DNA of 64,000 nucleotides from Pseudomonadota bacterium (GTDB lineage Bacteria; Desulfobacterota; Binatia; Binatales; Binataceae): NCBI GenBank assembly GCA_021323945.1, contig JAJPKA010000018.1:598853-662852 (forward strand), given 5' to 3'. The notes under the pieces were generated by a model. The model made no database searches. It saw nothing but the letters and a program-made list of their open reading frames with translations, and was not told where the DNA came from. The position numbers and the translations under genes are program-made. Positions 57,540 to 64,000 of this stretch are shown piece by piece. The first letter of the stretch is position 1. Every line of letters begins with the position of its first letter.

Positions 57540-58133
57540 ATGGCTGAACTTGTCCCGGAAAGCTGGAAGGAACCTCTAAGGCGGCTGCGTGAAGACATTC
57601 TCGACGCCCTCGACCGATGGTGGCATCGCCGCCGGCAAAACAGTGGCGAAGAGGGAGCAGAGCTGCCTGTCTCCTTGAAAGAAAAGTTGACGGATTTGCG
57701 CGCAAACTTGCGACGGGCGGCTGACCGATTACTGCCCGGCCGCATAAGCTTCTCGCGCGTGCGTGACGATGCGGGCGAGTTCTGGTTCCCCTCGTTTTTC
57801 GAAGCCGGCGGGCCGCCGCTCGATCTTGAGGAAACGAGCGACAAGATAGTGATCACCGCCGAGATGCCGGGCCTTGCGAAGGATGAGTTCGCGGTTGAAC
57901 TAAGCCAGGATCGGCTTGTTCTGCGTGGTGAGAAGCGGCGTAGTACCGAGGAAGAGGGCAGCGGATACTATTACGCCGAGCGCAGCTTCGGCTCCTTTTT
58001 CAGAGTGGTGCCGCTGCCTTGCGAAATAGATCCGGAACATGCAACGGCGCAATATAAGAATGGTTTGCTGAAGATCATTCTGCCAAAGAGCGCCGGCGCG
58101 CGGGCTCGACGGATTGAAGTTAAAGTTGTATAG
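57540..58133 (+). CDS. Hsp20 with long N-terminal arm (third of three)
   Basis: A 197-residue small heat shock protein. Residues 1-75 form an unusual charged helical arm (WKEPLRRLREDILDALDRW, then KLTDLRANLRRAADRLL) with heptad-like spacing. The alpha-crystallin domain (about 95-197) contains PPLDLEETSDKIVITAEMPG, GYYYAERSFGSFFRVVPLP and NGLLKIILPKSAGARARR. The ATG follows GGGAGG. The long arm sets it apart from the two Hsp20 proteins upstream and may mediate client or partner binding. Confidence 0.93.
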   Translation: MAELVPESWKEPLRRLREDILDALDRWWHRRRQNSGEEGAELPVSLKEKLTDLRANLRRAADRLLPGRISFSRVRDDAGEFWFPSFFEAGGPPLDLEETSDKIVITAEMPGLAKDEFAVELSQDRLVLRGEKRRSTEEEGSGYYYAERSFGSFFRVVPLPCEIDPEHATAQYKNGLLKIILPKSAGARARRIEVKVV

Positions 58134-58166
58134 GAGGCTGCTTCGGCCGCTCAGCAACATCGCACC

Positions 58167-58886
58167 ATGCTGGCGAAAACACAATATGCCATCCTTGGCG
58201 TGACGCCGATCGAGAGCCCGGCTGGGTTACGCCGGGTTTTTCGTCGGCTGGTCAAACGCTACCATCCCGACCGCGCTGGTTATGGAGCGACCGCCACTTT
58301 CCAGCGAATCGTCGAAGCCTACAGGATGCTGGAACTGACTGAGCGGCGTAACCGTCATGAGTCTGCGCTAACCGACGCTGCACCGCTGCAGACCGGTTCT
58401 GCTTCGTGGACGCTCCAGCCTGGCACTGAGCCGCGCGCCTTCCTTCCCGCGGAGGTTCCCACCATCAAGCTCGAGGTGACGTCGTTTCTGCCGTTCGACT
58501 CACTCGCTCGCCAAGTGAATCAGCAACTCCATCCCGGGCATACTTTCAACGACGACGATTGGGGGCCGGTGGAGCTCTCTGTCACACTTGCAGTCGATGA
58601 GGCTGCGCGCGGCGGAGTCGCGCTTCTTGACCTTCCCGCCTGGTATCCGTGCAACGCATGCGGCGGGACGGGTCAGGCCGGGACCGCGCCGTGCGAAGCA
58701 TGTGATGGAGAAGCGCTTGAGCTTGGGGAGGAACGAGTCCGCGTCTGTATACCGGCGCGAAGTTCGGCCTACACGCGTCTGGAGCTGCCCGTGCCGTCAA
58801 TGGGGGTCGTCGGAAAGTATCTTCGCTTACATATCCGCGTCGTATCGAGCGCGCGGCTTGAGCACCTAAGGGCAAATTACACGTGA
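58167..58886 (+). CDS. reduced J-domain protein (DnaJ-like) with half zinc centre
   Basis: A 239-residue Hsp70 co-chaperone candidate. The J-domain is at residues 4-57 with the essential HPD at 33-35 (KRYHPDRAG). There is no G/F-rich linker. The middle is Pro/acidic sequence, followed by a beta-domain like the DnaJ C-terminal fold (ELSVTLAVDEAARGGVALLDLP). It carries only one pair of zinc motifs, CNACGGTG (162-169) and CEACDG (176-181), instead of four. No dnaK lies nearby. Its stop overlaps the protease start (GTGA), tying it to that membrane protein. Confidence 0.85.
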   Translation: MLAKTQYAILGVTPIESPAGLRRVFRRLVKRYHPDRAGYGATATFQRIVEAYRMLELTERRNRHESALTDAAPLQTGSASWTLQPGTEPRAFLPAEVPTIKLEVTSFLPFDSLARQVNQQLHPGHTFNDDDWGPVELSVTLAVDEAARGGVALLDLPAWYPCNACGGTGQAGTAPCEACDGEALELGEERVRVCIPARSSAYTRLELPVPSMGVVGKYLRLHIRVVSSARLEHLRANYT

Positions 58887-59731
58887 CAATCTTCGATGCT
58901 TTCTGGTTCTTCCTGATACTGGCGAGCTTACAGCCCGTAATTCGCCAAAAATTTCTGGAAGCGAGCCGCACTCGGCTCATCCGCGCGCTGGAAAGGCGGC
59001 GCGGCAGTCGCGTTATCGCGCTGATCCACCGCCAGGAAACCATGTCGCTCTTGGGTTTCCCGTTGGTTCGTTACATCGACATCGACGATTCAGAGGAGGT
59101 GCTTCGCGCGATTCAGCTGACTGATGCGAAGGTGCCGATCGATTTGATCCTCCATACACCCGGGGGATTGGTTCTGGCCGCCGAGCAGATCGCCAATGCC
59201 TTGGCAAGCCATCCGGCCGAGGTGACGGTGTTTGTCCCGCACTACGCAATGTCCGGCGGAACGTTGCTTGCCTTGGCGGCGAACCGCATCGTGATGGCAC
59301 CGCACGCGGTGCTGGGCCCGGTAGACCCGCAACTCGGCCAGTGGCCTGCTGCATCAATACTCGAGGCGGTAGCGAAGAAGGACAGCAAGGATATTGACGA
59401 TCAGACTCTGATCATGGCCGACGTCGCGGCTAAGGCAATGGCTCAGGTGTGTAGCTACGTGAGGGAATTGCTGTTATCTCGCGGATGGACAAAAGAAAAA
59501 GCCGAACAGTTGGCACGGACCATGACCGAGGGACGCTGGACTCATGACTATCCGATAACCGTCAAAGAAGCGAAAGCCCTCGGCCTGAACGTTTCAACCG
59601 ACATGCCGCCGGAAGTCTTTAGCTTCATGCGACTCTTTCCGCAGGTTGCGATGCGCCGACCGAGTGTCGAGTACATGCCGATGCCGTATAGCCCCCCACC
59701 ACCACCCCGCGGTGAAAGAGGGCCGAAGTAA
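58883..59731 (+). CDS. membrane-anchored ClpP-fold serine protease (SDH/SppA-like)
   Basis: A 282-residue protein resembling the serine dehydrogenase proteinase family (ClpP/crotonase fold, SppA relatives). One membrane helix (about 3-19) anchors it with the catalytic domain in the cytoplasm. VPIDLILHTPGGLVLAAEQI (84-103) is the oxyanion strand-turn. The likely nucleophile is Ser124 in HYAMSGGTLLALAA, followed by MAPHAVLGPVDPQLG. The C-terminus is Pro-rich (PYSPPPPPRGERG). The GTG start overlaps the J-protein stop, so the two are translated together. It probably degrades membrane or misfolded clients. Confidence 0.85.
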   Translation: MTIFDAFWFFLILASLQPVIRQKFLEASRTRLIRALERRRGSRVIALIHRQETMSLLGFPLVRYIDIDDSEEVLRAIQLTDAKVPIDLILHTPGGLVLAAEQIANALASHPAEVTVFVPHYAMSGGTLLALAANRIVMAPHAVLGPVDPQLGQWPAASILEAVAKKDSKDIDDQTLIMADVAAKAMAQVCSYVRELLLSRGWTKEKAEQLARTMTEGRWTHDYPITVKEAKALGLNVSTDMPPEVFSFMRLFPQVAMRRPSVEYMPMPYSPPPPPRGERGPK

Positions 59732-59784
59732 GAATCCAGTCAGGGAAACACAGAAAAATTCGTGCGTTGTGAATGGCTTGACCG

Positions 59785-60804
59785 TCAATGTGTGTAAAGC
59801 GCGGCCGCCTCGCGCGCCAGCTTTGCGATTTCCTTGCGGAGGGCAGGCGGTTTCAGCACCTTAACCCACGGACCTAGGCTAAGGATGAAATTACGTAGCT
59901 CAGTGGTCCCCCTGACACGCATGGTCAGGACGGTCTTGCCGTCGCGTCGCCGGTAAAATTTCTGCGTCGGATGGATCTGTCGAGGTCGCAAGTACGCTTC
60001 AGTATCGCCAAGCAGAAGCAGCTCAACGTCAGTCTCCGGCCCATCGATGAGCCCGAAGGTCCCGTTAAGATGTTTTTGCGGGTGATAGCTCCTCGGATAC
60101 ACAAATCGGATCCGATTGTTGTCACTGTCGAGAAGGAATTCAGCCTTCCGGATCCGCTCGACCGCCAGATAAATGATTCTCTGATACAGTCGGCTCAGAC
60201 CGAGTACATAGAGTCCGCCTCGGTAGGCGACGAGCGTGTAGGGTTCGAAGTCATGCTGCCTGCCCTCCCCGGCGAGCCCAATATAGTCGACGCGGATCAG
60301 GTTCTGCCCGATCAGTGCCCTAAGTATCACGTCGAGCTGATCATCGTAGGCCTGATAGCTCTTGGGCGCGTATGGGACCGTGTAAAACTTGCGTTCGAAA
60401 CCGCTAAGTTGATCTTGCTCATGCGGTGGCAGTTTGCCGAAGTTCCGTTCCCACAGGTCTTCGATGCTTTCCTTCATCACGGTGCCTTCCAGGAACCTGA
60501 GCAGAGTCAAGGTAAAGTAGAGGGAGGCAGCGCGATACGGATTAGAGTCCGATGAGCGCGCCGAAGAGCTGAGGCGCAAGTAGCGCCGCGGGCCCCGCTG
60601 AACGACTTCGATCAATGGACGGCCCAGCGAATCGCGCAGGCCGTCGCGACAGGCGGCAACATAACGGAGCAACGTCCGCTCCGTGATGTGGAGCTCCCTG
60701 TGAATGGCCTCGAAGCTCCAGCCGTAGGGGCGCGAGCCCAGTTCGAGCACGATCCGTGCGAGGCGGAGCGCCGCCGGGTAGGTGGGCCGTCTTCCGTTGC
60801 CCAT
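59785..60804 (-). CDS. WYL-domain transcriptional regulator
   Basis: A 339-residue regulator with an N-terminal winged HTH (GWSFEAIHRELHITERTLLRYVAA, about 28-51) and a WYL domain in the middle (about 150-230: VILRALIGQNLIRVDYIGL, FEPYTLVAYRGGLYVLGLS). A WCX-type C-terminal domain follows (TVLTMRVRGTTELRNFILSLGPWVKVLKP). WYL domains bind ligands such as nucleic acid or nucleotides. It is divergent from the AAA ATPase gene with 86 bases between starts, and convergent with the protease gene, so it is the natural candidate regulator of both. Confidence 0.92.
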   Translation of the reverse strand: MGNGRRPTYPAALRLARIVLELGSRPYGWSFEAIHRELHITERTLLRYVAACRDGLRDSLGRPLIEVVQRGPRRYLRLSSSARSSDSNPYRAASLYFTLTLLRFLEGTVMKESIEDLWERNFGKLPPHEQDQLSGFERKFYTVPYAPKSYQAYDDQLDVILRALIGQNLIRVDYIGLAGEGRQHDFEPYTLVAYRGGLYVLGLSRLYQRIIYLAVERIRKAEFLLDSDNNRIRFVYPRSYHPQKHLNGTFGLIDGPETDVELLLLGDTEAYLRPRQIHPTQKFYRRRDGKTVLTMRVRGTTELRNFILSLGPWVKVLKPPALRKEIAKLAREAAALYTH

Positions 60805-60890
60805 GGATGCTTCTTTACCCCACTCTCTCGTCAGCGGTTGACCAAGCGATGGTTTATCTTACAGCTGGAAATCGTTCAGGAGGTAATTGC

Positions 60891-62033
60891 ATGGACGAGA
60901 GGCTGGCCTATCCAGCCGTGCCAAGATGGAGCGTCAGCCCCGCAACTCACAATTTCGCCGCAAGCGTGTTCGAGGCGATTCTCATCAGCAACGGCTTCGG
61001 TGTGCTTGTCAACCGCAAACTCGCCGAACAGCGGGAGCGACTCCGGCCTGACAGCTTTGCGACGCCCGTCATCCTGTGGCGAGATGGCGAGTACTCGCGC
61101 AGCCTGCTCTTACGTTGGCGGCAGCCCGCTGCGATCGCATTGATCGATCAGCATGCCGACCGAACGCTTGAAGTCTCGGTGGCGAGCGACGACCTGCTGG
61201 CGGCACATGAAATCGTTGCTGAGGTCGACAAGGTCGTCCCGCGCGAGGATTCGAGCGGCGAAACGGTCGTTCGAATGCTCTTTTGGCATGCAGCGGACAC
61301 GGCGGAAATCACTGAGCGCGAGATCGAAGTTGCAGAGTGGCACAAAATCGCCACCAATTACGCCGACGAAACCCGCCGGCGCCTCGCAGGACTGATGGAA
61401 GGTTTCAGACCGACCAAGAGTAAGGGACGGCTTTTGCTGTGGCACGGTGAGCCAGGCACCGGAAAGACTTTCGCAATACGGGCGCTCGCCTGGGCATGGC
61501 GCGATTGGTGCCGGTTCGAATATGTGGTCGATCCAGACCGGTTGTTCGCGAGCCCCAGTTACCTTACTGAAGTGGCCCTCGAAGGACCTGCTGGCCGCTT
61601 CCTCTTCGAGGAGAGGTGGAACAGCGCAAAATGGAGGCTGCTGGTCATCGAAGACAGCGGCGAGCTAATGGCGATAGACGCAAGGAACCAAATCGACCAG
61701 GGACTGTCGCGGCTTCTCAATCTCACCGATGGCATCCTCGGACAAGGGACCAATCTCTTAATCCTGGTCACTACCAACGAGCAACTGGGCAGCCTAAATC
61801 CCGCTGTGCGGCGACCCGGCCGCTGTCTCTGTGAGATCGAGTTTCGGCGATTCAACCGTGAGGAGGCCAATGCCTGGCTGCGAGGCGCGGGCTCCGATGC
61901 ACAGGTCACGCAGGCTTTGACCCTCTCCGAACTGTACGCGCTGCGAGACGGCCAAAAGCCCATGAGTCCACCAAAAGCCATTGGTTTCCGTCCCGCACAA
62001 ACCCGTGTCGAGGGTAATAGAGCCGGCGCCTGA
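60891..62033 (+). CDS. AAA ATPase with DUF5925-like N-terminal domain
   Basis: A 380-residue AAA protein. The first 160 residues form an alpha/beta domain of the kind annotated DUF5925 (from memory). The ATPase core has Walker A GEPGTGKT (186-193), Walker B RLLVIED (249-255), sensor LVTTNE (292-297) and arginine finger RRPGR (307-311). It lacks a zinc finger or protease domain, so it may remodel proteins for a separate protease such as the ClpP-fold neighbour. The ATG at 60891 has AGGAGG eight bases upstream; the frame upstream of it is spurious. It is divergent from the WYL gene. Confidence 0.9.
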   Translation: MDERLAYPAVPRWSVSPATHNFAASVFEAILISNGFGVLVNRKLAEQRERLRPDSFATPVILWRDGEYSRSLLLRWRQPAAIALIDQHADRTLEVSVASDDLLAAHEIVAEVDKVVPREDSSGETVVRMLFWHAADTAEITEREIEVAEWHKIATNYADETRRRLAGLMEGFRPTKSKGRLLLWHGEPGTGKTFAIRALAWAWRDWCRFEYVVDPDRLFASPSYLTEVALEGPAGRFLFEERWNSAKWRLLVIEDSGELMAIDARNQIDQGLSRLLNLTDGILGQGTNLLILVTTNEQLGSLNPAVRRPGRCLCEIEFRRFNREEANAWLRGAGSDAQVTQALTLSELYALRDGQKPMSPPKAIGFRPAQTRVEGNRAGA

Positions 62034-62715
62034 GAGTCGAACCCGACCTCAGCGGACGCGAGGTTGCGCGCTTGTACGACTCCTTCGCTCGGTAGCGCAA
62101 GACCCCTGCAGAAGAACAAGGCATGAGGGCGAGCCCTCTGCGCAGCTGCGCGTCCGCGGCCTGCACGACCGGTCAGGTCCAAACCTCGCAGTCCCAACAC
62201 CTGCTCTTTCGGCCGAACTGGCTGAGCATATTCTCGGATCGCAAAGGCCTGGTTGCCTCGCCCGATGTTTGCAAAGCCAAATCTGCTTGATGTTGCGGGA
62301 TTTCCGGCTCGCGACGGGTCACGGTCCCCACATGAAGACTCGCGTCAGCCGCCCCCGTCGGATTCGCTCGACTCCCGTCAAGTCGATCACCAGCGCCACT
62401 ACATAGAACATTGATACGCTGCCAATGCCGAGTACACCCGGCAAAGGCAATCTCCGTCACGGTTTCCAGCCTACGAGGAAAATCAGCGCTTTCCGTACGC
62501 GCATTGTTCAATACCGTCGCGCTCGCTCCCCGTCGTCGACCTCGACAAAGCTGCTCCTCTTCCCGAAGCGAGCGTTCCAACATCAAGGATTCATATTCCA
62601 GGATCGCGCACGGCTCGCCCGATTTACCGGCTAGCGGGAGTTCCTGCTGAACTCAACTCTTGCACTATCCACAAGATCATCGGCAGATGCTGAGAGTTGA
62701 TTCGGAAAACTTGGC
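62034..62715. other. 680-base stretch without a convincing gene
   Basis: Lies between the convergent AAA ATPase (plus) and zinc-finger (minus) genes. The frame at 62173-62586 (minus) is Arg-rich and unrecognised. No clear terminator is seen. Confidence 0.4.
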
Positions 62716-62925
62716 TCACGTCGACGAAAGCTCCTTCAAGGCTGCTTTCTGCTTTTTTGTTATGGGGTCCCAGCCAAGCGTTCCTTCGGCACTGCGCTCC
62801 AGTAGAGCCCGTGCCTCGGCAGCCGTCCGCCGATGCTCGAGCTGAAGGTGCTCTAACGCACCGCGCTGCACGTGCGCGAAACACAGCGGGCATCTTTCGC
62901 TTCGGAGAGCCTGAGGTAATCCCAT
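62716..62925 (-). CDS. small C2H2 zinc-finger-like protein
   Basis: A 69-residue protein. Cys12 and Cys15 in CPLC and His26 and His31 in ALEHLQLEH give C-x2-C-x10-H-x4-H, close to a classical C2H2 zinc finger, which is uncommon in bacteria. The C-terminal half (RRTAAEARALLERSAEGTL) is helical and ends in Lys-rich sequence. No strong ribosome site is seen. It is the last gene of a minus-strand unit with the GIY-YIG-like and pentapeptide genes. Confidence 0.65.
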   Translation of the reverse strand: MGLPQALRSERCPLCFAHVQRGALEHLQLEHRRTAAEARALLERSAEGTLGWDPITKKQKAALKELSST

Positions 62926-62999
62926 GATTTTGACTCACCGCAAGTAACGTGATTACTGCAATCGCGAAACCCAAGCGAGCGACGCTTTGTTGGCTCGCG

Positions 63000-63500
63000 T
63001 CATTGATGATTGGGTCCGACTGAATTTCGTGAATTCGTAGTCACACCTTGGCAGTTTCGCCAGAGGTCGATGGGCGGTCGATGCAGAGAGCAGCTCCTAA
63101 CCCTATGAGGGCCAGTAATCATCATTTTGCCCAAAGCGGTTTCCGCACACGTGAGACAGAGGCATTCCGCACACCAGGCAAGATATAGTCTGACCGGCTC
63201 AATTTGATGAGGCAGACAATGGTGTGACCATAAAGAATGGCCGCCCTTGTGTTGGTAGGCTTCTCGGGGCGACGGATCGTCCCCTGTAAAGCCTAGCAGA
63301 TCACACAGCAGCCGTCCGATCTGATAACGTAAGTAGGCCGCCTGACTCACATAGAGAATTCGATCCGCCTCGGTCGGCAAGCCTCGCCATGGCTTCTCAG
63401 ACACGAGGTAGACACCGGCCGCTTCAGGGGGACGTTGCCATGGGCTGTGCACCACAGTGGCAAGATAGTCGCCAATCTTGTGAGGTCCTTGCCAGCTCAT
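63000..63500 (-). CDS. GIY-YIG-like domain protein
   Basis: A protein of 166 residues from the ATG at 63500 (20 bases after the pentapeptide gene stop). EAAGVYLVSE (26-35) and DRILYVSQAAYLRYQIGRLL (46-65) resemble the two strands and helix of GIY-YIG nucleases (GVY...LYV...R...G), although the second motif reads YVS rather than YIG. A Cys-rich stretch follows (WCAECLCLTCAET, 109-121). The last 45 residues look less conserved and could be non-native sequence after a frameshift. The catalytic Glu is uncertain, so nuclease activity is not assured. Confidence 0.55.
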   Translation of the reverse strand: MSWQGPHKIGDYLATVVHSPWQRPPEAAGVYLVSEKPWRGLPTEADRILYVSQAAYLRYQIGRLLCDLLGFTGDDPSPREAYQHKGGHSLWSHHCLPHQIEPVRLYLAWCAECLCLTCAETALGKMMITGPHRVRSCSLHRPPIDLWRNCQGVTTNSRNSVGPNHQ

Positions 63501-63520
63501 ACGAGCACCAGCATTTTCTA

Positions 63521-63892
63521 CTAGCAGTAGACAAAATGCCCACCGCATGCACGCAGATATTCAAACAGGCCACGCGTAATGCCTTCCGCTCCACTTAGCC
63601 AACTGCGTTGAAAGGAGTTTCCTCTCAAAATCGCGCCGTCGAAGCGTGCCCATCGAAGATCGCAGCCCAAAAATATAGCTCCCGTCAGGTCGGCTCCGGA
63701 AAAATCGCACCCGCACAAAGAAACGTTTTCAAAGCAAGCCTCGTGGAGATCGGCCGCGGAGAAGTCGACATAATCGAGGGTCGTTTCACGGAAGTGTCTG
63801 CCGAACAGTTGCTGCTTTTCCAAAGCGGTGAATACAATCTTGCGGGGCTTAGCTGTTGTGCGCGAGCGCCTGACGAATAAGTCGTAAAACAA
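63521..63892 (-). CDS. pentapeptide-repeat protein
   Basis: A 123-residue protein whose residues about 38-95 form a short right-handed quadrilateral beta-helix of A(D/N)LxX repeats (VDFSAADLHEACFENVSL, DFSGADLTGAIFLGCDL, RWARFDGAILRGNSF). The N-terminal 30 residues are basic. The TTG start has a GGCGGA eight bases upstream and lies about 21 bases after the expected transcription start. Short pentapeptide proteins of this kind have no uniform function. It heads the minus-strand unit at the window's right edge. Confidence 0.75.
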   Translation of the reverse strand: MFYDLFVRRSRTTAKPRKIVFTALEKQQLFGRHFRETTLDYVDFSAADLHEACFENVSLCGCDFSGADLTGAIFLGCDLRWARFDGAILRGNSFQRSWLSGAEGITRGLFEYLRACGGHFVYC

Positions 63893-63919
63893 TGTAATTT
63901 TCCGCCCAGATTGTAATGT

Positions 63920-63947
63920 ATTGTAAACTGACGTAATCTGATGTCAA
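63920..63947 (-). promoter_or_regulatory. sigma-70-type promoter of the pentapeptide operon
   Basis: On the minus strand, TTGACA (63947-63942), a 16-base spacer and TACAAT (63925-63920). A second TTGACA lies directly upstream (63953-63948). A direct repeat ATTGTAA-TGT-ATTGTAA (63910-63926, plus strand) overlaps the -10 box and may be an operator. Confidence 0.65.
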
Positions 63948-64000
63948 TGTCAAACCCTACCAATGCCAGTCGGCCCTCTGCTGATCGGCTCCTAACGCTC

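Noticed and set aside
62173-62586. 137-codon minus-strand frame after the AAA ATPase gene
   Set aside because: Arg-rich, no ribosome site, no recognisable motif; left unassigned.

Overview
The window looks like chromosomal DNA of a GC-rich Gram-negative bacterium that I place tentatively among deltaproteobacteria-like lineages (Desulfobacterota or Binatota type). The reasons are an outer-membrane DUF1302 protein, an RND efflux trio with outer-membrane TolC, a sigma-54 response regulator, AddAB in place of RecBCD, LLM-type flavin monooxygenase and VOC/GFA/SDR catabolic genes, and frequent GTG/TTG starts. The taxonomic call is inference only; no rRNA is present.

Layout. 1-8.4 kb (minus strand): the end of a fused 2-oxoacid:acceptor oxidoreductase alpha subunit, acylphosphatase, NAD-dependent DNA ligase, a metallo-beta-lactamase hydrolase, cob(I)alamin adenosyltransferase, rhodanese, nitroreductase, a small unknown protein and a YiiX-like papain-fold hydrolase. 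8.9-13.4 kb (plus): a DUF4286-like protein, purD, tsaC-like, DUF1015 and an FMN reductase. 13.4-18.2 kb: an accessory stretch with 1.3 kb lacking clear genes, then a small unknown protein, a collagen-like Gly-rich protein and a 666-residue protein that reads as an ABBA-type prenyltransferase fused to a terpene-cyclase-like alpha/alpha toroid. 18.7-28.5 kb: scattered catabolic, transport and methyltransferase genes. 28.8-36.3 kb: an acidic low-complexity protein and addA/addB. 36.7-37.1 kb: a tRNA cluster (Pro, Arg, His, Lys in transcription order). 38-42.2 kb: a tandem-duplicated DsbA/HCCA-isomerase protein, prmA, rsmE and gshB. 42.6-52.1 kb: TolC/adaptor/CzcA-type RND efflux followed by a histidine kinase and an NtrC-type regulator. 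52.1-53.3 kb: ftsZ without its usual ftsQ/ftsA neighbours.

54.4-64 kb is a second accessory region that reads as a protein-quality-control island. It holds a promoter with clustered AGTCA motifs, a conserved unknown protein, an excisionase-type HTH protein, a possible Trp-rich micropeptide, three Hsp20 chaperones, a J-domain protein with a reduced zinc centre, a membrane-anchored ClpP-fold serine protease coupled to it by a GTGA overlap, and a WYL regulator divergent from an AAA ATPase. At the right edge a second short operon on the minus strand has its own TTGACA/TACAAT promoter and encodes pentapeptide-repeat, GIY-YIG-like and C2H2 zinc-finger proteins.

The two stretches most worth study are the collagen-like/prenyltransferase-cyclase locus (14.76-18.16 kb) and the Hsp20-J-protease-AAA island (54.4-62.0 kb).
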